Positions 26,561-36,464 are shown, counted from the first letter of the stretch. The stretch: DNA of 64,000 nucleotides from Pseudomonas sp. BP8 (GCF_017875955.1 NZ_JAGINK010000001.1:1183001-1247000); one strand, 5' to 3'. Translations and numbers: made by a program. The notes: generated by a model not told the origin, from the letters alone.

Positions 26561-27381
26561 CAGTTTGAGCTGCGCATACCATCAGGCGCCCCCCTGCCAT
26601 TAAGTCTGATTCTCCCGCCAACCCCCTTCGAGGATTTCGCCTGACAAGCCGCGTACAGCTGCAGCTTGGCGATTCCTCGGTGGCGCATCGCAGTTATCTT
26701 TCCGTCGCGGACAGCCATTTAACCCGACAAATCTCGCCAAATGCTGAACGTTCGCAGCCGTCAGCGGTCAACGGCTGGGCTGGTGGCAAAAAGCCGCCAT
26801 CGCATAAATATGAGCGGATAGTGGAAAATCGCCATTCGAACAGGATTCATGGGGTGTTTTCGACCCTGACTAAAGGCCTGTCATGGAGGATGTGTTGCGA
26901 GGCCTGCGGTTATCCCTTGCTCAAATGTCGCCGGTAAAGCGCGGAAATCCCAATCCGTTAACGCTTGCTCGGCCCTTGCATCATGCCCGCCTACGACTGA
27001 CTCCGGCCATTCTGATCGACATGAATAGCCAAGAGGCATAGATCTAAAAGAAAGCTTCGGCCGATAATTTTCAAAGTCGTGTTCTTGTGTAGACCTCCTC
27101 ACCTGAGCGTATGGGCCTGCACGGTATCGCCATTTCCTGAATTCCCCCGTAAATCAAGCCTTTAGGGCTTTAGATCGGGAGGGGTGGCTGTGCTTGAAGG
27201 CTCATTTTCATCATGACTCAAGCGTTACAGCTTGGCTCTGACGAACCTGGTTTTGACGATATGGTCAGCATCTCGATGTGCAAAAATACGTCGCGGATTG
27301 CAAGGATTGTTCCTATCTGTCAAAATTTCGGTGTTGCACCTTTCTAAGTTTTGGCTGAAAATGCTGCTCACGGAGCGAGAT
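26561..27381. other. Junction gap between core genome and type IVB region
   Basis: About 820 bp without a convincing gene. An 85-codon frame at 26680-26937 shows no domain, no ribosome site and odd composition. A small hairpin AAGCC-TTTAG-GGCTT sits at about 27159-27173. No tRNA, direct-repeat attachment site or integrase is visible, so if this is an insertion boundary its mechanism is not evident here. Confidence 0.4.
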
Positions 27382-27648
27382 ATGGATGAACTCGAATCAA
27401 CGACCACGTCATGGGGCAGCAGGTCCAGCGAAGACGTGGATGTTCGCGCGCTACGACGCTACAACCGAATGCTTTGCGTTCTGCTGGATATCGGTGAATG
27501 GGCCTGCATTGGTCTGCTCCCCTGTGTAGCGGTCGCCGCCATCTGGCTCGTGACACAAACCAACTTTGAAAACGTCGTGTTCTATGACGGAACCGACTCG
27601 ATTTGCATTTATGACGGAACGACAGGGGAAATCCGGAATGTCGAGTAA
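27382..27648 (+). CDS. DotJ/IcmM-like small membrane protein (tentative)
   Basis: Protein of 88 residues with one membrane helix (about 33-55, ACIGLLPCVAVAAIWLV) preceded by a basic RRYNR motif. In Legionella, DotJ (94 residues) is a short paralogue of DotI that keeps its cytosolic/membrane part and lacks the periplasmic domain. This gene has the same size, topology and position directly before dotI, overlapping its start. GGAG precedes the ATG at 27382. Assignment rests on position and topology more than on sequence identity. Confidence 0.55.
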   Translation: MDELESTTTSWGSRSSEDVDVRALRRYNRMLCVLLDIGEWACIGLLPCVAVAAIWLVTQTNFENVVFYDGTDSICIYDGTTGEIRNVE

Positions 27649-28402
27649 GGAAACCCAGCACGGAACCCCGAGTGGCGATGCGCCGGAGGTTCGCCGGGGC
27701 ACCGATGAGGAGAAGCTGCTGGAGCTGGCGCTGGACGAAACGCCCGGGGAAGCGGCGGCTACCGTCAGGGAGGTCAAGCGTCTCCAGTTGGAGTGCCTCG
27801 ACCTCAAGCGCCGTAACAAGCGTGTCTGGGGCCAACTGTTGGTGCTTACTTGTGTGTTCGGTTTGACCATTGGAGCAGTGGTTTTCTGGTACCCGAAGTA
27901 CCGCTGGATTCCGACTACGGACAACCACGCAATCTGTGAAGTCTCGACGGAAAGCAATCCGCGTGTGACGCCGGCGACGTTGGCCGAGTACGCCAAGGAC
28001 GCTGTCGTGAACTCATATTCCTACGACTACGTGAATTACCGTTCCAACCTCAATGCCGCAGGGGCCCGCTGGTACACGGATGACGGGCGCAAGGCATTCC
28101 TGAAGACGCTTGACGATTCGGGGAACCTGGAACGCGTCCTCAAAGGGCGAATGATCTTGCGCGCCATGGCCACTCAAGTCGGCCAGGTCGAAGAGAGCGG
28201 CGTGCTCGCAACAGGACAGAACTACTGGTTGGTGCAAGTGCCGGTTGCTATCGAATTCTACGTCGGTGGTGACCAGCAGCCGCGCTCACGCCAGGACTTC
28301 CTGGCGGCTGTAACCATTGTTCAGATCCCGGCTTCGGCCACTAACACGAAAGGGATCGCCGTCGATTCTGTTCAGTTGTCGCCGTACATCTCAAGGAAGT
28401 GA
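27638..28402 (+). CDS. dotI: Type IVB secretion inner-membrane protein DotI/IcmL
   Basis: Bitopic inner-membrane protein (254 residues; R64 TraM homologue) that forms a complex near the coupling machinery. It has an acidic cytosolic N-terminus, one membrane helix (about 73-90, LLVLTCVFGLTIGAVVFW) and a periplasmic NTF2-like domain containing the family pattern AEYAKDAVVNSYSYDYVNYR. The start at 27638 has GGGGAA seven bases upstream and overlaps the preceding gene by 11 bp. It begins the conserved dotI-dotH-dotG-dotF order. Confidence 0.88.
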   Translation: MSSKETQHGTPSGDAPEVRRGTDEEKLLELALDETPGEAAATVREVKRLQLECLDLKRRNKRVWGQLLVLTCVFGLTIGAVVFWYPKYRWIPTTDNHAICEVSTESNPRVTPATLAEYAKDAVVNSYSYDYVNYRSNLNAAGARWYTDDGRKAFLKTLDDSGNLERVLKGRMILRAMATQVGQVEESGVLATGQNYWLVQVPVAIEFYVGGDQQPRSRQDFLAAVTIVQIPASATNTKGIAVDSVQLSPYISRK

Positions 28403-28404
28403 CC

Positions 28405-29421
28405 ATGAAGAAGCATCTGATCGCATCGTTGCTTGCGAGCGCTATTGCTATGCCTGTTTTTGCCAACGAGCTGCAAGACGCGCCTGCCTCCGCCGATGCT
28501 GCCGCGCAGGGTGCCGCGTCGCAGGCAAATGAAGCGCCGCCGCTGCCGCCCATGAACGGTCTGGGTCGGCAGGTGGCCAGCAGTGCTCAAGTGGTCTACC
28601 CACGCCCGGAAGATGTCGTCAACGAGACGATTCAGGATGTGCAGGACTCGCAACTGACCGCTGCACAGCTGGAGTTGGTCAAAAAGCTCTGGCTCGAGCG
28701 TGAAAAACAGAAGGCCACGCCCTACGTCAGCCCGGCCAAGCCCGTGACTCGCACCCTGGCCCTGGACCTTGATCCAGGTGTGTCCCCGCCCATTGTTCGC
28801 CTGAGCAAAGGCCAGCAATCGTCGATTGTGTTCTCTGACTACGCCGGGCAGCCGTGGATGATCCAGAACGTGTCGATCAACCGCGAGCTGTTCAGCGATG
28901 GGCGCGAGCGTGGCGCTGGGCAGGGCGGGCAGGCGGGCAATGTCGCGCCCACCAACATCCTGACCCTCGACCCAGCCACTGCTGCGGCCTACGGCAACGT
29001 GACGGTCACTCTGCGGGGGCTGTCCACCCCGATCATTCTGATTCTGGCTGCCGGCCAGGAAGAAGTGGACATGCGCGTGGATGCCAAGGTGCCAGGGCGC
29101 AACCCTGACGCCGTGGCCAGGGTTGCCCTGATGAACATGCCGAGCATCGACAATGCGCTGACCTACTTCCTGGACGGCGTACCGCCAAAAGAGGCGCAGC
29201 GCTTGAGGGTCACCGGGTTGGATGGCGTGGAAGCCTGGAGCTATCGCCAGAACATGTATGTGAAAGCGAAGGCTGACGCTCAATACCCTGCGTACACCAA
29301 TGCTGCGCGGAGCACGACTGGCGTGGCCGTCTATCGCTACGCCGGTTTGCAGAACAGCGTCACGTTCACGACCGGTGGGCAAGCCGTTACCGTCTTCATC
29401 GAGCAAGGGAATCTGCAATGA
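28405..29421 (+). CDS. dotH: Type IVB core-complex protein DotH/IcmK
   Basis: Exported subunit of the outer-membrane core complex (338 residues; R64 TraN homologue). A signal peptide is visible (MKKHLIASLLASAIAMPVFA). The C-terminal domain has the DotH pattern VTRTLALDLDPGVSPPIVRLSKGQQSSIVFSD..GQPW and ILTLDPATAAAYGNVTVTL. In Legionella it assembles with lipoproteins DotC and DotD. AAGGA precedes the ATG. It ends in an ATGA overlap with dotG. Confidence 0.9.
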   Translation: MKKHLIASLLASAIAMPVFANELQDAPASADAAAQGAASQANEAPPLPPMNGLGRQVASSAQVVYPRPEDVVNETIQDVQDSQLTAAQLELVKKLWLEREKQKATPYVSPAKPVTRTLALDLDPGVSPPIVRLSKGQQSSIVFSDYAGQPWMIQNVSINRELFSDGRERGAGQGGQAGNVAPTNILTLDPATAAAYGNVTVTLRGLSTPIILILAAGQEEVDMRVDAKVPGRNPDAVARVALMNMPSIDNALTYFLDGVPPKEAQRLRVTGLDGVEAWSYRQNMYVKAKADAQYPAYTNAARSTTGVAVYRYAGLQNSVTFTTGGQAVTVFIEQGNLQ

Positions 29422-30857
29422 GTGAGAACAATACACCGTCGAGTGACGCCGGCTTTGATGAAGAGCACGAATCCCTGGTAGCTGATCGCGACGAGTCTTC
29501 CGACGGACAAACCAACAAGACGCGCAAATCTCACGAGATGCAGCGCAATCTGCAGGCCGTGTTCGGCTCCGGTGTCGGCAAGGTCTCGCTGATTGCTGCT
29601 GGAGTCGTCGTGGTTGCCTTGGGAGCAATGGCTTACAACGGCATGACGTCCAAGGACGAACCGGTCGGCAAGACGGCCCAGGTCGATGTGCCGCGAGCCC
29701 CGCAGCCAGAGGTGTCGGTCGACCCGATTTCTGCAGCCGAAGCAGAGCGCCGCAATCAGCGAAGCTCCCTGGAGGCTCAGCAGGCCGCTGAGCGCGGCAT
29801 GTCGTATCAGCCAGGCTTCGATCCGAACATCGTGGTGTCCACCGGCAGGGATCACGCTCTAGACGAGACTGTCCAGTTCAATGTGCCTGGCCAACCGTAC
29901 AACACTGCGAGTCAGCAGCCGCCGATCTATGTCGGTGCGGGGCAACCGCCGCGGGATGCTGCGGCCGGTACCCAGGGCGCTCGGCAGCAAGGTGGCGCGG
30001 CCAACGCCCAGGCGGATGAGCAGGAACGCAGACGCCTGGAGGAAGAGCTGAAGAAGGCCCAGCAAGAGCGTGACGCCTACGTCACCGAGCTGAAGAGTGA
30101 AACACTCAAGTCGATCAAGCAGCTGATGGGCGAATCGGAAAGCGCCAAAGGATTTGCTGAAAAAAGCAGTTTCAGCACGGTCAGCTACTACCCGGCAGAG
30201 CGCAGTGTGGCCAACGACAGTGGCGGTGCAGCACGCACCGCCAAGACCGAGAAAGACCGCAACGGCATCGAGGCGGTGGGTGACACCGACCGAGCCATGC
30301 TGATCAAGACCGGCACGATCATGTATGCCACGCTCGATGCGGAGGTCAACACCGATGACGGCGGCGATGTGCTGGCAACCATTCGTGGTGGCAAGTGGAA
30401 CGGCTCCAAGCTCATCGGCAAAATCGAGCAGGCGCCGGATAACATCCGCGTCAAGTTCACCATTCTTGCACCGCCTGTGAACGACACGCGGCCGACCATG
30501 CGCATCAGTGCGGTGGCGCTTCGCGAAGACGATGCCAAGCAAGGCATTGCCGAGACGAAGGATCACCACACCATGGAGCGCTACTTCGCCCTGGGCGCTG
30601 CCTCCCTGCTGTCTGGCTACGGCCGGGCCTATCAGCAAACTGCGGGGACGACGGTCATCAGCCCAAGTGGCGTAGTTGCCCAGACCACCACCGAGCCCTC
30701 CTCGAAGCAGGTCATCGGTATGTCGGTTGGCGAGATGGGGACATCGATTGCGTCGGAAGTGCGGCGTGGATTCAACCGCCCTGCAACCTACGCGACGCCT
30801 GCGAACAAGGGCTTCGGCCTGTTCTTCCTGCAAGACGTTCACGATCAATCTCGATAA
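29418..30857 (+). CDS. dotG: Type IVB channel protein DotG/IcmE
   Basis: VirB10-like protein that spans the periplasm (479 residues; R64 TraO homologue). It has a cytosolic N-terminus, one membrane helix (about 56-76), a coiled-coil/proline-poor linker with QQERDAYVTELK, and a C-terminal TrbI/VirB10 domain (IKTGTIMYATLDAEVNTDDGG to the end). Legionella DotG is about 1050 residues because of a long repeat region; that region is absent here, as in TraO. Coupled to dotH by ATGA. Confidence 0.9.
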   Translation: MSENNTPSSDAGFDEEHESLVADRDESSDGQTNKTRKSHEMQRNLQAVFGSGVGKVSLIAAGVVVVALGAMAYNGMTSKDEPVGKTAQVDVPRAPQPEVSVDPISAAEAERRNQRSSLEAQQAAERGMSYQPGFDPNIVVSTGRDHALDETVQFNVPGQPYNTASQQPPIYVGAGQPPRDAAAGTQGARQQGGAANAQADEQERRRLEEELKKAQQERDAYVTELKSETLKSIKQLMGESESAKGFAEKSSFSTVSYYPAERSVANDSGGAARTAKTEKDRNGIEAVGDTDRAMLIKTGTIMYATLDAEVNTDDGGDVLATIRGGKWNGSKLIGKIEQAPDNIRVKFTILAPPVNDTRPTMRISAVALREDDAKQGIAETKDHHTMERYFALGAASLLSGYGRAYQQTAGTTVISPSGVVAQTTTEPSSKQVIGMSVGEMGTSIASEVRRGFNRPATYATPANKGFGLFFLQDVHDQSR

Positions 30858-30867
30858 GGAGTTCGAC

Positions 30868-31491
30868 ATGAAGAACTGGTCGTTCGGAAAACTTTTAGGC
30901 GTATTTGCCGGCAGCTTTGTGGCCCTCATCATCATTGCCGTGGTCGTTATCAAGACGACCTCGTCACCCGCGACCAAAGCCAAGCGCGTCGCGCAAGCCC
31001 AGGCGCAAGCTGCGCAGGGGCCGCGGATGGACGTGCTGAGCATTGAGTTGGCCAAGTCCAAGGAGCAGGCGCAAGCCGCCCTCCAGGCCCAGCAGAACAG
31101 TGAAAAACAGCTGAAGATCGTGCGCCAGGAATCCGAGCGCAATACCCAGCTGCTGCTGCGTCAGATCAATCAGCTGGATAGCACCATTGCCGGTCTGAAT
31201 CAGCGCATGGACACCTTCGAGGCGAGTCGTCAGCGCGTCGAGATCGTCAAGCCGCCGCGCAAGGCACCGGTACAGAATCAGGCTCAGGGGCTGGCCAAGA
31301 ACGCTCACCCCATCCCGCAATCGACCGGCTACAAAGTGCAGGCGGTGGTCGGCCACCGGGCCTGGGTCCAGAGCGGTGATCGCGAAGACAGCGTGAAAGC
31401 CGGTGACCCATTGCCCCCGGTTCGTCGCGAGCTGAAAGTGCTCGCCGTAGATCGTGACAGCGGAATCGTGGTCACCACACCCGCTCTTTAA
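30868..31491 (+). CDS. dotF: Type IVB inner-membrane protein DotF/IcmG
   Basis: Bitopic protein of 207 residues: a short cytosolic start, a membrane helix (about 8-30, LLGVFAGSFVALIIIAVVVI), a periplasmic coiled coil (about 45-125), and a small C-terminal globular domain (YKVQAVVGHRAWVQSG to the end). This topology and the place after dotG fit DotF/IcmG (R64 TraP). The start at 30868 has AAGGAG at 30856-30861. Family name is from order plus architecture. Confidence 0.82.
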   Translation: MKNWSFGKLLGVFAGSFVALIIIAVVVIKTTSSPATKAKRVAQAQAQAAQGPRMDVLSIELAKSKEQAQAALQAQQNSEKQLKIVRQESERNTQLLLRQINQLDSTIAGLNQRMDTFEASRQRVEIVKPPRKAPVQNQAQGLAKNAHPIPQSTGYKVQAVVGHRAWVQSGDREDSVKAGDPLPPVRRELKVLAVDRDSGIVVTTPAL

Positions 31492-31505
31492 ACAGGGAAG
31501 TATTC

Positions 31506-32090
31506 ATGGCAGCCGGATATGCCGATCTAGTAGACGTGATGGTCAACATCGGGAAAGTTGTCCCGACGGCGATTATGATGTGCCAGGGAATTGCCGCGCT
31601 GATCGGGCTTTACCTGACCGCGTCCGCCCTCGTGGAACTCTGGGGTGTGACCCACGATAACGCATTGAAGTATGTTGCCGGGCGCCAGCGTTTTTCCGTT
31701 GGCTCGGCCTGCGTGCAATTGGTTATCGGCTCTATTCTGCTGGCCATCGGCACATTGGAATGGATGGGCATCATGTCGCGAACGCTGACCGGCGATTATG
31801 CCAATTCGCGCATGTTGTCCTACTCCTCTTCCGGGAGCACCTTACAAGCACAGGCGCAACTGGCAACACTGGCCTTGCTGGGCATCATGCAGGTGGTCGG
31901 TTTCATTGCCATGGTGAAAGGCTGGTTGACGGTCAACGGCTATTACAACAATCAAACTCAAGCCGGCCTCGGCACTGCCAGTGGGTGGATTATTGGCGGC
32001 ATCCTGGCGTGGAACTTCAAATGGTTCAGCGATGTACTCAACAACACGATCGGATTCAATCTGGTTGGACTTTTCACGCCGTGGTCGTAA
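31506..32090 (+). CDS. dotE: Type IVB membrane protein DotE/IcmC
   Basis: Multi-spanning inner-membrane protein of 194 residues, the same length as Legionella IcmC/DotE (R64 TraQ). About four hydrophobic helices are visible (IMMCQGIAALIGLYLTASAL, a helix near 65-83, one near 115-135, and one near 155-172). It lies in the conserved dotF-dotE-dotP order. DotE, DotP and DotV are related to each other, so the exact name depends mainly on position. Confidence 0.8.
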   Translation: MAAGYADLVDVMVNIGKVVPTAIMMCQGIAALIGLYLTASALVELWGVTHDNALKYVAGRQRFSVGSACVQLVIGSILLAIGTLEWMGIMSRTLTGDYANSRMLSYSSSGSTLQAQAQLATLALLGIMQVVGFIAMVKGWLTVNGYYNNQTQAGLGTASGWIIGGILAWNFKWFSDVLNNTIGFNLVGLFTPWS

Positions 32091-32127
32091 CGGCTTTTCG
32101 ATATATGAAACCCAAGGAGCGTCACTC

Positions 32128-32508
32128 ATGAAAGCACTGAAAACCCTGAAAGCTGCTTACGATTCGGCCAAAGTTCGCGCAATCACTGCTGCAGTAGGTG
32201 TCCTGGCAGCCCCGTCGGCCTTCGCCATCAGCAAGACCGACCTGACCCAGGATACTTCCGGCGGCAAGACTGCCAGCGATGTCATGACCAACATCGACGA
32301 CACAGCTCAGGGCGGTGCCACGCTGCTCATCTCCCTGGTGTCGATTGGTGGCTTCGTGGTCGTGGCCATGTCCCTGTACACCCTGTGGAAAGCTTCCAAG
32401 GACGAGCGTGAAAAGCCGCTGTCCGCCATTGTCGGCCTGTTCATCGGCGGCCTGATGGCGGGTGTTGGCACCGTGATGTGGATCATGCGCAACACCACCG
32501 TCGGTTAA
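32128..32508 (+). CDS. dotP: Type IVB membrane protein DotP/IcmD
   Basis: Small membrane protein of 126 residues with a signal-like N-terminal region ending in AFA and two hydrophobic helices (about 67-88 and 101-120). It fits IcmD/DotP (132 residues in Legionella; R64 TraR) in size, topology and position. AAGGAG precedes the ATG. A strong hairpin (32532-32550) separates it from dotN. Confidence 0.78.
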   Translation: MKALKTLKAAYDSAKVRAITAAVGVLAAPSAFAISKTDLTQDTSGGKTASDVMTNIDDTAQGGATLLISLVSIGGFVVVAMSLYTLWKASKDEREKPLSAIVGLFIGGLMAGVGTVMWIMRNTTVG

Positions 32509-32531
32509 GGCTGGGCGTCGCTGACCGTAAG

Positions 32532-32550
32532 GCGGGGCGCAAAGCCCCGC
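32532..32550 (+). terminator. Intra-operon hairpin between dotP and dotN
   Basis: GCGGGGC-GCAAA-GCCCCGC is a perfect 7-bp stem 24 bases after the dotP stop, with no T-run. It may be a partial terminator or an mRNA-stabilising end that keeps the small membrane-protein genes more expressed than the distal ATPase genes. Confidence 0.5.
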
Positions 32551-32580
32551 ATTCTCAACACCGTTTCGGGGATTTCAGAC

Positions 32581-33327
32581 GTGAGCGAGCAACCCTCTGC
32601 TGGTAACCAGGCAGTCGATATCCCCACCCTGGCAAGCGGCTATGTCAGCCGAACTGCCAACCAGCCAGTCTTCGGTGTACGCCGGCCACTTTGGCGCTCC
32701 GACGATGCTCCAGGCAAACTTCACGGTGAAGCGAATGCCAAACTTCGCACGTCTGTGTTGCAGCGGGATAACTACACCTGCCGCTTTTGTGGTTTCAAAT
32801 CGGCCAAGTATCAAGAGCTGCATGCACTGGACGGCAACGTCGACAACTGCACCAAAGAAAACCTGGTCACTGCCTGCAACCTGTGTCGCCAAGTGCATCA
32901 CCTGGGCGCCTGCGCAATGAACAGTTCGGGCTTTTTCGTCGCCGTGCAGGAACTGACGCAGACAGAAATCAACAACATTGCCCGCTGTATCTATGTCAAT
33001 GAGCTGTTAGGTGATGCGGCCGTCAATGACAAACTTACCAGCCTGCTCGCCGCGTTCAAGTTTCGTGGCAGTGACTCGCTCAAAGAAGTGTTCGGCGGTG
33101 AAGTCATCACCGTCCTGGGTGTAGCGGAAACACTCGCGAGCAAGAGTCTTGTCAGCGACGAAGAATACGCCAGGCGCGGTGAATGGCTGGCGCCGCTGCG
33201 CCTGTTCCCCACCAAGAACGCCTTCAAGGACGGACAGCTTGAATATTACGCGGAACATAACCGCGCGCTGTTTTTGCCGGGCAATTGGTCCGCATTGACC
33301 GGCCAATTAATGAAGAATTTTGCTTAA
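32581..33327 (+). CDS. dotN: DotN/IcmJ zinc-binding coupling-complex protein
   Basis: Cytosolic protein of 248 residues (Legionella IcmJ/DotN is about 208). Zinc ligands are visible as Cys67-RF-Cys70 and Cys99-NL-Cys102 with Cys90 and His106/107 close by, inside an HNH-like fold (LQRDNYTCRFCG...CNLCRQVHH). In Legionella DotN binds the C-terminal region of the coupling ATPase DotL. Its place between dotP and dotO matches the icmD-icmJ-icmB order. GTG start. Confidence 0.85.
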   Translation: MSEQPSAGNQAVDIPTLASGYVSRTANQPVFGVRRPLWRSDDAPGKLHGEANAKLRTSVLQRDNYTCRFCGFKSAKYQELHALDGNVDNCTKENLVTACNLCRQVHHLGACAMNSSGFFVAVQELTQTEINNIARCIYVNELLGDAAVNDKLTSLLAAFKFRGSDSLKEVFGGEVITVLGVAETLASKSLVSDEEYARRGEWLAPLRLFPTKNAFKDGQLEYYAEHNRALFLPGNWSALTGQLMKNFA

Positions 33328-33390
33328 TGCACCAGACCGCAGAGCTGATCAGCCTCGCCGTTGAGAAGGTTATCAAGGGAGAACAAGGAA

Positions 33391-36300
33391 ATGTTTAACA
33401 AACTCGAGGCGGTGATCCTGACGGTTCTGAGCCAGCTCAAGGCAGACGTGCAGGACTATTGCGATCTTGAGACGGTCGATGGCGGCCAATCGATCGTCGC
33501 CAACGACGGTTCGCTGGCGTCCATCGTCCGCTTCAATGGCACCAAAAGCGTGCTCGGCCGCGAGCAGTTCGAACGCCTCGTGAGCCTGTTGGAAGCCTCT
33601 CTGGCCGTCTACTTCAAGGTGCGCGGGCATCATCTGCAGATTGTCTTCAGTCGCGATCTGGATGCGACCGCGCCGCTGGAGCAGAACGCCTTGCAGCAGT
33701 CGGCTACCGCTGAACGCCTGAGTTTGAATGTCCGTCACCTGATCAATGAAGGTGTCAGAAAGTACGCCCAGTATGTGTATGACGAAGAATGCTACCTGGT
33801 GTTCTGGTCGCGACCTGCGTTGCTCGACCAGACCGAACGGACAATGGCCCGGGAAGCCACCAATGAGTTCAGGAAAGCGTCAGACTGGCCAGCAACCGCT
33901 GATGCGCAGAACCTGCTGCGGCCAATCTCCTACCTCAAGGATCGTCATCTTTCCTTCGTGGCGAAGATTACCGAGGACCTGACTTCTCCCGAGTTCGGCT
34001 GCTCGGCGGATATCCTCGACGTCAGTGAAGCGATTCGCGCGATCCGTGCCAAGGTCAATCCGGACATCACTCCGCGTACCTGGAAGCCCTACATCCCGGG
34101 CAGCGCGATCCCCATGCGGTGGAAGACCAACGACCGCAGCGATGACAAATCGGAGTTCATGTTCCCCACGCTGCCCAGCCAGATCATGGTCACCTCGGGC
34201 GAAATTGGCAGTGGGCAGCGCTCAAGCCTGCTCCCGGACCCGACCAGTGTGCGGGTCGGATCGCGCGTTTATGCGCCCTTGCTGATGTCGATTCCGCCGG
34301 CAGAGCCGCAGTATTTCAATACGCTGTTCAACAGCCTCAACCGTGCCGAAACCCAGGAAAACGGCGTGTCGCGAGCGCTGCCGTATTCGGTGTCGATCAT
34401 GCTGTCCTCCGATGGCATGAGTGTGCTGGCCTGGAAAAGCCTGTTTGCCCAACTGTTGTCGGTCACCTCCGAACAGAACCGCAACATCAACCTGGCCACC
34501 AAAGAGCTGCGTGAGCGGGTGCGCGACGGTGAGTGCATGGTCAAGCTGCAAGTGGCCGCGATGACCTGGTCCAGCCCTGACGAGAAAGGCGTGAAGGAGC
34601 TTGCGCTGCGCAAGTCGAAGCTCTGGCGCACCCTGGAGGCGTGGGGCCAGCCGGTGTTCATCGAGCGTACTGGCAACCCGATGCAGGCGTTCCAGTCCAA
34701 CTGCCTGGCCTTGACCACCAAGCACCTGGGCAACCCTGCTGCAGCGCCACTGGGCGATGCGGTGGCGATGCTGCCGTTGACCCGGCCTGCTTCGCCGTTC
34801 CAGGAGGGCTCGACCATCTACCGCAGCCTGGACGGCAAGATCCTCAAGTATCAGCGTTTCTCGTCCCAGCAGACCACCTGGATCACCTTGATCGCCGGCA
34901 AGCCGGGTTCGGGTAAATCGGTGTTGATGAACAACAACCATTTTGAATCGTGCCTGATGCCTGGCCTGACCGGCCTGCCCTACATCGGCATTACCGATAT
35001 CGGAATTTCCTCGTCCGGTTTCTGCGACCTGGTTCGCGACAACCTGCCGCCCAGGCTGCATCACCTGGTGGTGTACAAACGTTTGCAGAACGCCCGCAAG
35101 GACTGCATCAACCCGTTGGATACGCCGCTGGGCCAGCGTTACCCGCTGCCGAAGGACCGCGAGTTCAACAAGAACTTCCTGACCATTCTGGTGACGCCGC
35201 CCGAGCGCGAAAAGCCTTACGAGGGGATGAGCAACTTCGTTGGGCGGATGGTCGATCTGGCCTACCGGCGCAAGGACGACAAGATCGAGCGGGCCAGCCC
35301 GGAGACCTACAAGCCAGGCCATAACGATGTGGTCGACACCGCGGTGGCGCAGTTGGGTTTCCGCATTCTGCCCGCCACCACCTACTGGGAACTGGTCGAT
35401 GCGATGTTCGACGCCGGCATGGTCTATGAAGCAGAGGTAACCCAGCGCTATGCGGTGCCGACCCTCAATGACCTGGTGGCGGTGGCGTCGACCGAAGAAG
35501 TGCGCGCCGAATACGAAGGCTCTGGTGAGGTAGGGCGCAGCCTGGTCGATGCCTTCATCCTCGGCATTCGCGAATCCGTTGGCGACTTCCCGGTGTTCTC
35601 CGACCACACCCGCTTCGACGTGGGCAGTGCCCGTATCGTTGCCCTCGACCTGCAGGACGTGGCGCTGCAGGGCTCGGCTTCGGCCAAGAAGCAGACGGCC
35701 CTGATGTACATGATCGCTCGCCAGTGTTTCATGAAGAAAGTGGCCTTCTCCAAAGAGGACTTCCCCTTCTTCACCGAGAAATACCTGCCGTTCTACGAGC
35801 GCCTGGTGGCCGATCTGGTCGACGAATACAAGGTCATGTGCATGGACGAGTTCCACAAGACCGGCGGCCATTCCGGGCTTCAGGAGCAGATGCAGACCGA
35901 CGGCCGCGAGGCGCGTAAATGGAACATGGAAATCATCCTGGCCTCCCAGCTGATGGAGGACTTTGGCCCCCTGACAAAGATTGCCACGGCGACGTTCATC
36001 CTTGACTCGGGCACCAAGGAAACCCGCGACTGGCTGAGAAAGAACATCGGCCTTTCCGATACCGAAGAACATGCGCTGGTCAATTTCGTCCACGGTGCGA
36101 ACAAGCACGGGTGTACCTTCCTGGCGCGTTTCGAGACCAAGAACGCCAGTTACAGCCAGCTGTTCACCATGTCTGCCGGGCCGATGCGGCTCTGGGCGCT
36201 GACCACCACCGCCGAAGACCGCAAGCTGCGCACCATGCTCTACGAGCACATGCCGCGCCCGGATGCGCTGGCGTTGCTCGCCCGACGCTTCCCGTCAGGG

Positions 36301-36453
36301 GGCTGCAAGGACATGGTCGAGCGGCTCAAGCGCGAAACGTTCAAAGACGTCGAGTTCGTCGATGACGACATGGAACAGTCCGTGATTGCGCGGATCGCCA
36401 AGGACTTGGTCGCTGACTACATCAGCGCCAGTGCATTCGAAGACGTGGTTTAA
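33391..36453 (+). CDS. dotO: Type IVB secretion ATPase DotO/IcmB
   Basis: VirB4-class cytoplasmic ATPase at the base of the channel (1020 residues; IcmB is 1009; R64 TraU). Walker A GKPGSGKS lies at residues 503-510 and a Walker B-type segment VMCMDEFHKTGG at about 815. The N-terminal half is the adaptor region. All motor motifs are intact. The ATG at 33391 is chosen because it begins the family-like MFNKLEAVI and follows GGGAGAACAAGGAA. dotL begins 11 bp downstream. Confidence 0.92.
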   Translation: MFNKLEAVILTVLSQLKADVQDYCDLETVDGGQSIVANDGSLASIVRFNGTKSVLGREQFERLVSLLEASLAVYFKVRGHHLQIVFSRDLDATAPLEQNALQQSATAERLSLNVRHLINEGVRKYAQYVYDEECYLVFWSRPALLDQTERTMAREATNEFRKASDWPATADAQNLLRPISYLKDRHLSFVAKITEDLTSPEFGCSADILDVSEAIRAIRAKVNPDITPRTWKPYIPGSAIPMRWKTNDRSDDKSEFMFPTLPSQIMVTSGEIGSGQRSSLLPDPTSVRVGSRVYAPLLMSIPPAEPQYFNTLFNSLNRAETQENGVSRALPYSVSIMLSSDGMSVLAWKSLFAQLLSVTSEQNRNINLATKELRERVRDGECMVKLQVAAMTWSSPDEKGVKELALRKSKLWRTLEAWGQPVFIERTGNPMQAFQSNCLALTTKHLGNPAAAPLGDAVAMLPLTRPASPFQEGSTIYRSLDGKILKYQRFSSQQTTWITLIAGKPGSGKSVLMNNNHFESCLMPGLTGLPYIGITDIGISSSGFCDLVRDNLPPRLHHLVVYKRLQNARKDCINPLDTPLGQRYPLPKDREFNKNFLTILVTPPEREKPYEGMSNFVGRMVDLAYRRKDDKIERASPETYKPGHNDVVDTAVAQLGFRILPATTYWELVDAMFDAGMVYEAEVTQRYAVPTLNDLVAVASTEEVRAEYEGSGEVGRSLVDAFILGIRESVGDFPVFSDHTRFDVGSARIVALDLQDVALQGSASAKKQTALMYMIARQCFMKKVAFSKEDFPFFTEKYLPFYERLVADLVDEYKVMCMDEFHKTGGHSGLQEQMQTDGREARKWNMEIILASQLMEDFGPLTKIATATFILDSGTKETRDWLRKNIGLSDTEEHALVNFVHGANKHGCTFLARFETKNASYSQLFTMSAGPMRLWALTTTAEDRKLRTMLYEHMPRPDALALLARRFPSGGCKDMVERLKRETFKDVEFVDDDMEQSVIARIAKDLVADYISASAFEDVV

Positions 36454-36464
36454 GGGGGCGACAG

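Noticed and set aside
26680..26937. 85-codon frame in the junction gap
   Set aside because: No ribosome site, no domain and unlike neighbouring codon use; treated as non-coding.
27159..27173. Hairpin AAGCC-TTTAG-GGCTT as a terminator
   Set aside because: Stem too short and no T-run follows; no gene ends close upstream.
32581..33327. Calling the HNH-like protein a homing endonuclease linked to the intein
   Set aside because: Its Cys-pair pattern, length and position between dotP and dotO fit DotN/IcmJ, a conserved coupling-complex subunit.
34222..36249. 675-codon open frame on the minus strand
   Set aside because: It lies wholly antisense to dotO, shows no domain pattern, and is the usual shadow of high-G+C coding sequence.
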